The notes beneath the pieces are model-generated. The model searched no databases. It was given only the letters and a program-made list of their open reading frames with translations, and was not told the DNA's origin. This document shows, one piece after another, positions 16,747 through 25,047 of a DNA stretch of 41,032 nucleotides. Made by a program: the position numbers and the translations under genes. Origin of the DNA: Rhodococcoides kyotonense (GTDB lineage Bacteria > Actinomycetota > Actinomycetes > Mycobacteriales > Mycobacteriaceae); the NCBI RefSeq assembly GCF_900188125.1, contig NZ_FZOW01000033.1:1-41032 (forward strand). The letters run 5' to 3'. Each line of letters starts with the position of its first letter. The stretch's first letter is position 1.

Positions 16747-17121
16747 ATGCCAACTATCAACCAGCTGGTCCGCAAGGGTCGCACCGACAAGGTTGCGAAG
16801 CTGAAGACCGCTGCCCTCAAGGGCAGTCCCCAGCGCCGTGGTGTGTGCACTCGCGTGTACACCACCACTCCGAAGAAGCCGAACTCTGCTCTGCGTAAGG
16901 TCGCGCGTGTGCGCTTGACCAGCTCGGTAGAGGTCACGGCCTACATCCCCGGTGAGGGCCACAACCTGCAGGAGCACTCGATGGTGCTCGTTCGCGGTGG
17001 TCGTGTGAAGGACCTCCCGGGTGTGCGCTACAAGATCATCCGCGGCTCGCTCGACACCCAGGGTGTCAAGAACCGCAAGCAGGCACGCAGCCGTTACGGC
17101 GCCAAGAAGGAGAAGAGCTGA
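16747..17121 (+). CDS. rpsL: 30S ribosomal protein S12
   Basis: The 124-residue product is nearly identical in pattern to mycobacterial S12 (MPTINQLVRKGR, TTTPKKPNSALRKVAR, GRVKDLPGVRYKIIRG). Residues 43 and 88, where changes give streptomycin resistance, are both lysine, the sensitive form. S12 sits at the decoding centre and monitors tRNA selection. It is the first gene of the str operon, followed by rpsG after one base. No strong Shine-Dalgarno sequence precedes ATG 16747; the nearest purine run is GAAGAAAG at 16731-16738. Confidence 0.98.
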   Translation: MPTINQLVRKGRTDKVAKLKTAALKGSPQRRGVCTRVYTTTPKKPNSALRKVARVRLTSSVEVTAYIPGEGHNLQEHSMVLVRGGRVKDLPGVRYKIIRGSLDTQGVKNRKQARSRYGAKKEKS

Positions 17122-17122
17122 T

Positions 17123-17593
17123 ATGCCACGCAAGGGCCCAGCACCCAAGCGGCCGCTGATCAATGATCCGGTCTACGGATCCCCGTTGGTCACGCAGCTC
17201 GTCAACAAGATCCTTCTCGACGGCAAGAAGTCCACCGCCGAGCGCATCGTCTACCAGGCTCTCGAGCAGGCTCGCGAGAAGACCGGCACCGACCCCGTCG
17301 TCACGCTCAAGCGTGCACTCGACAACGTCAAGCCGGCCCTCGAGGTTCGCAGCCGTCGTGTCGGTGGCGCCACCTACCAGGTGCCCGTCGAGGTTCGTCC
17401 GGGTCGTTCCACCACGCTGGCACTGCGCTGGCTGGTCACCTTCTCGCGCGCTCGTCGTGAGAAGACCATGGTCGAGCGTCTCGCCAATGAGCTTCTCGAC
17501 GCCAGCAACGGCCTCGGTGCCGCTGTGAAGCGTCGCGAGGACACGCACAAGATGGCCGAAGCCAACAAGGCATTCGCTCACTACCGCTGGTGA
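17123..17593 (+). CDS. rpsG: 30S ribosomal protein S7
   Basis: A 156-residue S7 with the standard start MPRKGPAPKRPLINDP and conserved LVNKILLDGKKSTAE and EVRPGRSTTLALRWL. S7 nucleates assembly of the 30S head by binding the 3' major domain of 16S rRNA. In other bacteria S7 is also the translational repressor of the str operon. Start ATG 17123 lies 1 base after the rpsL stop, with GGAGAAGAG as the ribosome-binding site inside rpsL. A long hairpin follows 7 bases after its stop. Confidence 0.98.
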   Translation: MPRKGPAPKRPLINDPVYGSPLVTQLVNKILLDGKKSTAERIVYQALEQAREKTGTDPVVTLKRALDNVKPALEVRSRRVGGATYQVPVEVRPGRSTTLALRWLVTFSRARREKTMVERLANELLDASNGLGAAVKRREDTHKMAEANKAFAHYRW

Positions 17594-17599
17594 CTTCCG

Positions 17600-17638
17600 G
17601 CCGGGAGGGTGTAGTGAAACTTTCTACATCCTTCCGGC
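17600..17638 (+). promoter_or_regulatory. Long hairpin between rpsG and fusA
   Basis: CCGGGAGGGTGTAG (17601-17614) pairs with CTACATCCTTCCGG (17624-17637), with two G-U pairs and a 9-base loop; 17600/17638 extend it. There is no U-tract. Inside an operon this suggests partial termination, an RNase processing site or a regulatory-protein site setting S12/S7 versus EF-G levels. Confidence 0.6.
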
Positions 17639-17711
17639 GTTGTACCGAGTACCTGGTCAGATCCAAAGGGACCAGCCCCACTTCTTCGACTTACAAGGCG
17701 GGATGAATTCC

Positions 17712-19814
17712 GTGGCACAGGACGTGCTGACCGACCTCAACAAGGTCCGCAACATCGGCATCATGGCCCACATCGATGCTGGTAAAACCACCACTACCGA
17801 ACGCATCCTCTTCTACACCGGTATCTCGTACAAGATCGGTGAAGTTCACGATGGCGCAGCCACCATGGACTGGATGGAGCAGGAGCAGGAGCGTGGCATC
17901 ACGATCACCTCTGCTGCCACGACGTGCTTCTGGAACGACAACCAGATCAACATCATCGACACGCCCGGACACGTCGACTTCACGGTCGAGGTCGAGCGTT
18001 CGCTGCGTGTTCTCGACGGCGCCGTCGCAGTGTTCGACGGCAAGGAAGGCGTCGAGCCGCAGTCGGAGCAGGTCTGGCGTCAGGCAGACAAGTACGACGT
18101 TCCGCGTATCTGCTTCGTCAACAAGATGGACAAGCTGGGCGCTGACTTCTACTTCACCGTGCAGACCATCAAGGACCGCCTCGGCGCTCGTCCGCTGGTC
18201 ATCCAGCTGCCGATCGGTGCCGAGAACGACTTCGAAGGCATCGTCGACCTCGTCGAGATGAAGGCGAAGGTCTGGAGCGGTGAGACCAAGCTCGGCGAGA
18301 AGTACGAGGTTCAGGAGATCCCGGCCGACCTCCAGGAGAAGGCGGAGCAGTACCGCCAGGAACTCCTCGAGACCGTCGCCGAGTCCGACGAAGCTCTGCT
18401 GGAGAAGTTCTTCGGTGGCGAAGAGCTCTCGATCGACGAGATCAAGGGCGCGATTCGCAAGATGACCGTCAACAGCGAGCTGTACCCGATCCTGTGTGGC
18501 TCGGCGTTCAAGAACAAGGGCGTTCAGCCCATGCTCGACGCCGTCATCGACTACCTGCCGTCGCCTCTCGACGTAGAGTCCGTCGAGGGCCACGCACCGG
18601 GCAACGAGGAAGAGATCCTCACTCGTAAGCCTTCGGCAGACGAGCCTTTCTCTGCTCTCGCGTTCAAGATCGCGACGCACCCCTTCTTCGGCAAGCTGAC
18701 CTACGTCCGCGTGTACTCGGGCAAGGTCGACTCCGGCGCTCAGGTCATCAACTCGACCAAGGGCAAGAAGGAGCGTCTGGGCAAGCTGTTCCAGATGCAC
18801 TCCAACAAGGAGAACGCGATCGCGACCGCTTCGGCAGGTCACATCTACGCCGTGATCGGTCTGAAGGACACGACGACGGGTGACACCCTCTGTGATCCGC
18901 AGAACCAGGTCATCCTCGAGTCGATGACCTTCCCGGATCCGGTCATCCAGGTGTCGATCGAGCCGAAGACGAAGAGCGACCAGGAGAAGCTGGGAACAGC
19001 TATCCAGAAGCTCGCCGAAGAGGATCCCACCTTCTCGGTGAAGCTGGACGAGGACACCGGCCAGACCGTCATCGGCGGAATGGGCGAGCTCCACCTCGAC
19101 ATCCTGGTCGACCGTATGAAGCGTGAGTTCAAGGTCGAGGCCAACGTCGGTAAGCCGCAGGTCGCCTACCGCGAGACCATTCGCAAGAAGGTCGACAAGC
19201 TCGACTACACCCACAAGAAGCAGACCGGTGGCTCCGGCCAGTTCGCGAAGGTCATCATCAGCCTCGAGCCTTTCGAGGGCGAAGACGGTGCGACCTACGA
19301 GTTCGAGAACAAGGTCACCGGTGGTCGTGTGCCGAGGGAGTACATCCCTTCGGTCGACGCCGGAGCTCAGGACGCCATGCAGTACGGCGTTCTCGCCGGA
19401 TACCCGCTGGTCAACGTCAAGGTGACACTGCTCGACGGTGCTTACCACGACGTCGACTCGTCGGAAATGGCCTTCAAGGTCGCCGGCTCACAAGCGTTCA
19501 AGGAAGCCGCCAAGAAGGCCGGCCCCGTCATTCTCGAGCCCGTCATGGCCGTTGAGGTCACGACCCCCGAGGATTACATGGGTGAGGTCATCGGCGACCT
19601 GAACTCCCGCCGTGGTCAGATTCAGGCCATGGAGGAACGTAGCGGCGCTCGTGTCGTCAAGGCACAGGTTCCGCTGTCGGAGATGTTCGGCTACATCGGA
19701 GACCTCCGGTCGAAGACTCAGGGCCGCGCTAACTACTCCATGGTGTTCGATTCCTACGCCGAGGTTCCCGCGAACGTCGCGAAGGAAATCATCGCGAAGG
19801 CGACCGGAGAATAA
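17712..19814 (+). CDS. fusA: Elongation factor G
   Basis: A 700-residue translocase. The G1 motif is HIDAGKTT at residues 20-27. G3 DTPGH and G4 NKMD follow, then the EF-G domains II-V (GGMGELHLDIL, GGSGQFAKV, YIPSVDAGAQDAM, SRRGQIQAMEERSGARV). It uses GTP to move tRNA and mRNA through the ribosome and helps ribosome recycling. GTG 17712 is chosen over ATG 17703 because it gives the conserved mycobacterial N-terminus MAQDVLTDL and sits about 8 bases after AAGGCGGGA. Codon use is strongly biased to C/G-ending codons, as expected for a highly expressed gene. The product ends in the conserved IIAKATGE. Confidence 0.97.
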   Translation: MAQDVLTDLNKVRNIGIMAHIDAGKTTTTERILFYTGISYKIGEVHDGAATMDWMEQEQERGITITSAATTCFWNDNQINIIDTPGHVDFTVEVERSLRVLDGAVAVFDGKEGVEPQSEQVWRQADKYDVPRICFVNKMDKLGADFYFTVQTIKDRLGARPLVIQLPIGAENDFEGIVDLVEMKAKVWSGETKLGEKYEVQEIPADLQEKAEQYRQELLETVAESDEALLEKFFGGEELSIDEIKGAIRKMTVNSELYPILCGSAFKNKGVQPMLDAVIDYLPSPLDVESVEGHAPGNEEEILTRKPSADEPFSALAFKIATHPFFGKLTYVRVYSGKVDSGAQVINSTKGKKERLGKLFQMHSNKENAIATASAGHIYAVIGLKDTTTGDTLCDPQNQVILESMTFPDPVIQVSIEPKTKSDQEKLGTAIQKLAEEDPTFSVKLDEDTGQTVIGGMGELHLDILVDRMKREFKVEANVGKPQVAYRETIRKKVDKLDYTHKKQTGGSGQFAKVIISLEPFEGEDGATYEFENKVTGGRVPREYIPSVDAGAQDAMQYGVLAGYPLVNVKVTLLDGAYHDVDSSEMAFKVAGSQAFKEAAKKAGPVILEPVMAVEVTTPEDYMGEVIGDLNSRRGQIQAMEERSGARVVKAQVPLSEMFGYIGDLRSKTQGRANYSMVFDSYAEVPANVAKEIIAKATGE

Positions 19815-19862
19815 TTTCTCCGCGAGCTGGACACGCTGCATCTGTAACACCGCACGACCATG

Positions 19863-19878
19863 CAGCTCAAAAGAGCTG
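19863..19878 (+). promoter_or_regulatory. Small hairpin in the fusA-tuf gap
   Basis: CAGCTC-AAAA-GAGCTG forms a 6-base-pair stem in the 121-base gap before tuf. It has no U-run. No convincing separate tuf promoter was found in this gap. Confidence 0.4.
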
Positions 19879-19935
19879 TTAGACAACCGCACTGCTGCAT
19901 AAGACGCAAGCACCAACAGTCCAGGAGGACACACA

Positions 19936-21126
<1,191 letters not shown>

Positions 21127-21142
21127 TCTAGCTTCACCTGAG

Positions 21143-21178
21143 AAAGCCCCATCTCCCTTCCGGGAGGTGGGGCTTTTT
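21143..21178 (+). terminator. Intrinsic terminator after tuf
   Basis: AAAGCCCCATCTCCC and GGGAGGTGGGGCTTT form a 15-base-pair stem with one G-U pair and a TTCC loop, followed by TTTTT. It begins 16 bases after the tuf stop codon. Confidence 0.9.
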
Positions 21179-21202
21179 CGTGTCTGCTGGACCCTGCCCG
21201 AC

Positions 21203-21255
21203 CGCTTGAATGCGCCATTCATACGATCAGATAGCGAGCAGTGTCCATTCAAGCG
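21203..21255. repeat. Dispersed palindromic repeat, family A, copy 1
   Basis: CGCTTGAATG (21203-21212) and CATTCAAGCG (21246-21255) are perfect 10-base inverted arms. The first ~32 bases are nearly the same as 39222-39253 (shared CCATTCATACGATCAGAT). It sits between the tuf terminator and the convergent end of the Asp23 cluster. Confidence 0.7.
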
Positions 21256-21261
21256 AGACAG

Positions 21262-21816
21262 CTAGGCCCGCGACGCATCCACATGCACCTGGACCCGCAG
21301 CGCGACGTCGGCCCCCTCCAGCGTCTCGGCGACGAACTCCGCCCGCGATTCGGCGACCCGGGTGAACGCGTCGATGTCGATGTCCGGAGATGCGTGAACT
21401 GTGACGGCCAGGGTCGCGGTCCCGCGGTCGTCGATGGCTCGACCCTGCGCGCTGGCGACGCCGGGAAACGTGGCGAGGTCGGTGGCGACGCCGCGCGCCA
21501 GAGCCCCGAGGTCGACGCGCACCGCAAGCGACTCGCCCGCGGAGATCTGTATCGTCCCTGTTCGCCTGGGTGACAGGTTGCCGATCAGCAGGAGTATCGC
21601 CACCACCGCACTGACGACGGCAGTCACTCCGACCGCTGCCTCCCACCAGTTCTGCGCCGGAATGGACGCGAAGAGATCGCGGTCGAACGTGGCGAACCTC
21701 GCCACCGCCCACGGAACGTCGAAGTACCACGCGAGCGCGTAGGTACCCGCGCACAGCAGTGCCACGCCCAGCAGGACGACGATCACGCGGTCGACGGCAG
21801 CCGTCAGTCGCTTCAC
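21262..21816 (-). CDS. DUF6286-like two-helix membrane protein of the Asp23 cluster
   Basis: A 184-residue protein with two membrane helices (about residues 10-30 and 60-81) and a C-terminal beta-rich domain (ISAGESLAVRVDLGALARG, ATLAVTVHASPDIDIDAF). It matches the plan of AmaP/DUF6286 proteins, which anchor Asp23-type proteins at the membrane. It overlaps the gene before it by 4 bases (start ATG 21816, upstream stop at 21813), making it the last gene of a five-gene minus-strand operon. It ends next to the family A repeat. The domain name is from memory and the role is inferred from its neighbours. Confidence 0.7.
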   Translation of the reverse strand: MKRLTAAVDRVIVVLLGVALLCAGTYALAWYFDVPWAVARFATFDRDLFASIPAQNWWEAAVGVTAVVSAVVAILLLIGNLSPRRTGTIQISAGESLAVRVDLGALARGVATDLATFPGVASAQGRAIDDRGTATLAVTVHASPDIDIDAFTRVAESRAEFVAETLEGADVALRVQVHVDASRA

Positions 21817-22826
21817 GATCGGACACTCTTGACTCGAACCTGGACCGTGCGCGGGTCGGCGAGAACCGCGAGCGTCGGTGCCACAGCGTCGCGCACTGCA
21901 TCGGTCAGTGATGCGTCGGTATCACCGTCGCCGACGGGATGGACGTCGACGATGACGCGCTTCTTGGTCACCGTCGTACGCGCGGATTCCGAACCGGGCA
22001 CCCCACCGGCATGGTCGCTGCACATCCGAGCGACATCGGTGGGCCGCAGCCACACCATCGGGGACGACGACGTCGGCGACACCGCACCCGCATGAGTCTT
22101 GGTGCGCGGCTTCAGCCCGAGCGCGACGAGAACGAGTCCGGCGACGACCGATGCAATCGAAGCGCCGAGAATCCAAGGCGCCCAATGCAATTCGGCGATC
22201 CAATCGATGGAGTTCAGGATCCACGGCGCACCGTCGATGGTCTCGTGCACGATCAGGAACTCGCGGCCCGCGACGAACGCGACGCCGAGCAGCGCGATCG
22301 CCAGAACCACTGCGACGAACAAGGCTGCGGGGCTTGCTGTCGGCGGACGCGGCCGCGGAACAACAGGGGCAGGCTCGACAGAGCCGACCTGCTCGCCGTC
22401 GTCGCTCGGCGTCGTCGCGGCGACCATCACGTGGAGTCGATGCAACGGAAGGCCGACGATGCCGTCGAGAGCTCGGCTGACCTCGTCGTGGATCGCCGCC
22501 GCGACATCCGATATCCGGCACGGCCACGCGACGGCAACGTACAGGGTGACCGCCACCGATTCCTCGCCGACCGAGACGTCGGCACGCGGTAGGTCTCGTC
22601 CGGTCAGACGGGACATTCCGCCGACCTGACGGACTACCGACGGCACCGTCGACGCTGCGGCGACGGCGACGCGCGCAACAGCGCGCTCCTTGATCACGAG
22701 ACTGCCGGGTCCGCCTGAATCGGTCGCTCCGCCGGCTCCGCTCCTGCTCGTCTGGGTCGCTCCGCCGGCTCCGCTCCTGCCTGTCTGGGTCGCTCCGCCG
22801 GTTCCGACTGTCTCAGCCACGGCCAC
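21813..22826 (-). CDS. Asp23/Gls24 domain fused to a DUF6286-like membrane module
   Basis: A 337-residue protein with four parts. Residues 1-40 are an 11-residue tandem repeat (GGATQTGRSGA, GGATQTSRSGA, then a partial copy). Residues 42-138 form an Asp23/Gls24-like domain (GSLVIKERAVARVAVAAAS, VSVGEESVAVTLYVAVAWPC). Residues 167-187 and 217-237 are membrane helices. Residues 255-337 are a small beta domain like that of the next gene. It therefore joins in one chain what the neighbouring genes encode separately. The start is a GTG at 22826, with a second GTG at 22820; it overlaps the gene before it by 14 bases, which suggests translational coupling. Confidence 0.68.
   Translation of the reverse strand: MAVAETVGTGGATQTGRSGAGGATQTSRSGAGGATDSGGPGSLVIKERAVARVAVAAASTVPSVVRQVGGMSRLTGRDLPRADVSVGEESVAVTLYVAVAWPCRISDVAAAIHDEVSRALDGIVGLPLHRLHVMVAATTPSDDGEQVGSVEPAPVVPRPRPPTASPAALFVAVVLAIALLGVAFVAGREFLIVHETIDGAPWILNSIDWIAELHWAPWILGASIASVVAGLVLVALGLKPRTKTHAGAVSPTSSSPMVWLRPTDVARMCSDHAGGVPGSESARTTVTKKRVIVDVHPVGDGDTDASLTDAVRDAVAPTLAVLADPRTVQVRVKSVRS
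22723..22806. repeat. 33-bp in-frame tandem repeat, about 2.5 copies
   Basis: Units at 22723-22755 and 22756-22788 differ at only two or three bases, with a partial third copy to 22806. The length is a multiple of three, so copy number can change without breaking the gene; it encodes the Gly/Ser/Thr-rich N-terminus of the Asp23 fusion protein. Confidence 0.85.
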
Positions 22827-22992
22827 GGCTGCGCAACAACGAGGTCAGGTCGAGGCGACCGTCGAAGTGGGCGCCGATGGCGACGCCGACGGCGCCGAGG
22901 AACAGGGCGAGTACGAAGCCGCTGAAGCCGCCGATGATGCCCGCGAGTGCGAGCAGAATTCCGGTCAGCAATCCCACGAACGTGTACGTCAT
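22813..22992 (-). CDS. DUF2273-like small membrane protein
   Basis: A 59-residue protein, MTYTFVGLLTGILLAL onward, with two membrane helices separated by a GGFSGF turn and a short basic tail ending LLRSRGRG. Small two-helix proteins of this kind (DUF2273) are regular members of Asp23/AmaP operons in Gram-positive bacteria. Start ATG 22992 overlaps the upstream stop by 4 bases (ATGA), and its own 3' end overlaps the next gene by 14 bases, which supports it as a real gene despite its size. Confidence 0.8.
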   Translation of the reverse strand: MTYTFVGLLTGILLALAGIIGGFSGFVLALFLGAVGVAIGAHFDGRLDLTSLLRSRGRG

Positions 22993-23282
22993 GACAACGC
23001 TCCCGCGACGACGTCTTCGACGGTGACCGACACGGGCACGGTCACCAGCGGCTGGACCGCCGCGAGCACGCCGCGCGCGACGCCGTTCACGTCGGTCGGG
23101 TACTCGGCGGTGATGTGGATGTCGCACAGGTCCGCGTCGACCCGAATCCCGACGACCTTGCGCCCGGGCAGGTAGGTTGCGACCTCGCCGAACTCCCCGC
23201 CGTGCAGCCCGACGACACCGGCGACTGCCAGCGTCGCCGACGCGACTGCGTCGGCGATCTCGTAGTGCTGTTCGGCGTTCAT
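22989..23282 (-). CDS. Asp23/Gls24-family-like protein
   Basis: A 97-residue protein made only of a small alpha/beta domain: MNAEQHYEIADAVASA, GVVGLHGGEFGEVATYLPG, VGIRVDADLCDIHITAEYP and VSVTVEDVV. The pattern matches a compact Asp23/Gls24 or DUF322 domain. These proteins coat the inner face of the membrane and are linked to alkaline or envelope stress in staphylococci; the actinobacterial role is not established. It overlaps both neighbours by 4 bases. Confidence 0.72.
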   Translation of the reverse strand: MNAEQHYEIADAVASATLAVAGVVGLHGGEFGEVATYLPGRKVVGIRVDADLCDIHITAEYPTDVNGVARGVLAAVQPLVTVPVSVTVEDVVAGALS

Positions 23283-23722
23283 TGGACGCGTGGGCGAACG
23301 TCTCCGTCGACACCCGTCTCCGTCTCGTCGAACAGCATGACGTCGTAGACGGTGATGTTGACCTCGGTCACCTCGAGTCCCGTCATGCGCTCGACGGCGG
23401 TGATGACGTTCTTACGGATGCCCGCCGCCAGTTCGTGCAGTGCGACGCCGTACTCGGCGACGATGCCGATGTCGATGGCGGCCTGCTTCTCACCGACCTC
23501 GACCGCGACGCCCTGACTGTGATTGACCCGAGCACCGGGGATCCGGTCACGTAACGCGCCGACGACACGCGCGGTGCCGCCACCGACGTCGTACACGCCG
23601 TTGATCTCGCGGGTCGCGATGCCTGCGATCTTCGCGACGACGGCGTCGGCGATGATCGTTCGCCCCTGCGTGGTGGTCAGCGCCGCGGAACCCGCGGCGG
23701 CGAAGCTGGGGTCAGTACTCAT
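23279..23722 (-). CDS. Asp23/Gls24 family envelope stress response protein
   Basis: A 147-residue protein and the clearest Asp23 member of the cluster: IADAVVAKIAGIATREINGVYDV, VAVEVGEKQAAIDIGIVAEYG, HELAAGIRKNVITAVERMTGL and EVTEVNITVYDV. It starts at ATG 23722, is the first gene of the five-gene operon, and diverges from ilvA across a 76-base gap that must hold both promoters. The tail (TETGVDGDVRPRV) is short and charged. The product is expected to be cytosolic and membrane-associated through the small membrane proteins encoded downstream. Confidence 0.85.
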   Translation of the reverse strand: MSTDPSFAAAGSAALTTTQGRTIIADAVVAKIAGIATREINGVYDVGGGTARVVGALRDRIPGARVNHSQGVAVEVGEKQAAIDIGIVAEYGVALHELAAGIRKNVITAVERMTGLEVTEVNITVYDVMLFDETETGVDGDVRPRVQ

Positions 23723-23784
23723 GCGCTCGATCGTAGTGACTTTCCGCCCGTCACGGCCACGCAAACGGCCCGTGGTGTTCGTGG

Positions 23785-23790
23785 CATAGT
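23785..23790 (+). promoter_or_regulatory. -10 element CATAGT for ilvA
   Basis: CATAGT ends 8 bases before ATG 23799 with no ribosome-binding site between, consistent with a leaderless ilvA mRNA. Confidence 0.4.
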
Positions 23791-23798
23791 GCGACCGT

Positions 23799-25010
23799 AT
23801 GGGAAACGCACTCGTGACGGCTGCAGACATCACCGGCGCCGAGAAGGTGCTCGAGCCGGTGATGCGCAGGACGCCGGTCGTCGCATCCCGGATTCTGTCC
23901 GACCTGACCGGTGGGGAAGTGCGGCTGAAGTGTGAAAACTTGCAACGCACAGGTTCGTTCAAACCGCGAGGCGCGTACAACCGCATCGCACGCCTGAGCG
24001 ACGTCGAACGCCGAAACGGGGTCGTCGCCGCGAGTGCAGGCAACCATGCACAGGGAGTCGCCTGGGCGGCAACCGAATTGGGCATCGCATCGACGGTGTT
24101 CATGCCGACCGGTGTGTCGTTGCCCAAGCTCGTCGCGACGAAGGCCTACGGCGCCGACGTGCAGTTGGTCGGTCAGACGGTCGACGACGCGCTCGTCCAT
24201 GCTCGCGAATTCGCCGACCGCACGGGTGCCGTGCTCATCCATCCGTTCGACCATGCGGATATCGTTGCCGGACAAGCGACATTGGGTACCGAATTGTTGG
24301 GGCAGATGCCCGACGTCGGAACCGTCGTCGTTCCCACGGGAGGCGGGGGACTGCTCGCGGGAGTCGCGGCGGCGATGCAGCTGTACAGACCGTCGGTGCG
24401 AGTGATCGGCGTGCAGGCCGAAGGCGCGGCCGCGTGGCCCGCGTCGCTCGCCGCGGGGCATCCCGTCGCAGCGGCGTCGATGTCGACGATGGCCGACGGC
24501 ATCGCCGTCGGGTTGCCGGGAAGCGTGCCGTTTCAGCACGTCGTGGATCGGGTCGACGTCGTGACCGTCACCGAGGACGCTCTGTCGAGGGCGCTGCTGA
24601 TGTGCATCGAGCGCGCGAAGCTGATCGTCGAACCTGCGGGTGCTGCGGCCGTCGCCGCGTTGATGACCCGGGATGATCTCGAGCTCGACGGCCCGGTGTG
24701 TGCGATTCTGTCCGGCGGCAACATCGACCCGCTGCTGCTCACGCATGTCATCACGCACGGTCTGCGCGCCGCCGGACGGTATCTTGCTGTGCGCGTGACC
24801 ATTTCGGACCGACCGGGTGGTCTGCTGGATCTGCTCGGGGTGGTCAAGGGGCTCGGCGCGAGCGTCGTCGACGTCGTGCATTCGCGTACCGGCGGGCAAC
24901 TCGGACTCGAAGAGGTCGAGGTGAGCCTGACAGTCGAGACCCGCGGACCCGAGCACCGTCAGGAATTGCTCGACGCCTTCGCGCACGCCGGGTACACCGT
25001 GCGGAGTTAG
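23799..25010 (+). CDS. ilvA: Threonine ammonia-lyase (threonine dehydratase)
   Basis: A 403-residue PLP enzyme. Lys55 in TGSFKPRGAYN forms the PLP Schiff base, ASAGNHAQGVAWAA and VVPTGGGGLLAGVA bind the substrate and phosphate, and residues ~325-403 form one ACT-like domain (LAVRVTISDRPGGLLDLLG). It converts threonine to 2-oxobutyrate and ammonia, the first step towards isoleucine. With a single short ACT domain it resembles the shorter threonine dehydratases rather than the long double-ACT biosynthetic form, so feedback control by isoleucine cannot be assumed. It is divergent from the Asp23 operon and is followed closely by an unrelated lipoprotein gene. Confidence 0.93.
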   Translation: MGNALVTAADITGAEKVLEPVMRRTPVVASRILSDLTGGEVRLKCENLQRTGSFKPRGAYNRIARLSDVERRNGVVAASAGNHAQGVAWAATELGIASTVFMPTGVSLPKLVATKAYGADVQLVGQTVDDALVHAREFADRTGAVLIHPFDHADIVAGQATLGTELLGQMPDVGTVVVPTGGGGLLAGVAAAMQLYRPSVRVIGVQAEGAAAWPASLAAGHPVAAASMSTMADGIAVGLPGSVPFQHVVDRVDVVTVTEDALSRALLMCIERAKLIVEPAGAAAVAALMTRDDLELDGPVCAILSGGNIDPLLLTHVITHGLRAAGRYLAVRVTISDRPGGLLDLLGVVKGLGASVVDVVHSRTGGQLGLEEVEVSLTVETRGPEHRQELLDAFAHAGYTVRS

Positions 25011-25034
25011 CGCCGGAGTGTCGGTGCGAGTCCG

Positions 25035-25040
25035 TAAGGT
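25035..25040 (+). promoter_or_regulatory. -10 element TAAGGT that fixes the PQQ-repeat lipoprotein start
   Basis: TAAGGT is 7 bases before GTG 25048, the spacing of a leaderless promoter. This excludes the in-frame GTGs at 25018, 25024 and 25039, which would lie upstream of or within the promoter. Confidence 0.5.
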
Positions 25041-25047
25041 GACCGCG

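Noticed and set aside
17691..19448. A 585-codon frame antisense to fusA, and a similar one antisense to tuf
   Set aside because: Highly biased codon use in fusA and tuf produces stop-free complements; no ribosome-binding site or domain is visible.
22723..22806. 33-bp direct repeats considered as a CRISPR fragment
   Set aside because: Units are contiguous without spacers and are in frame inside a coding region.
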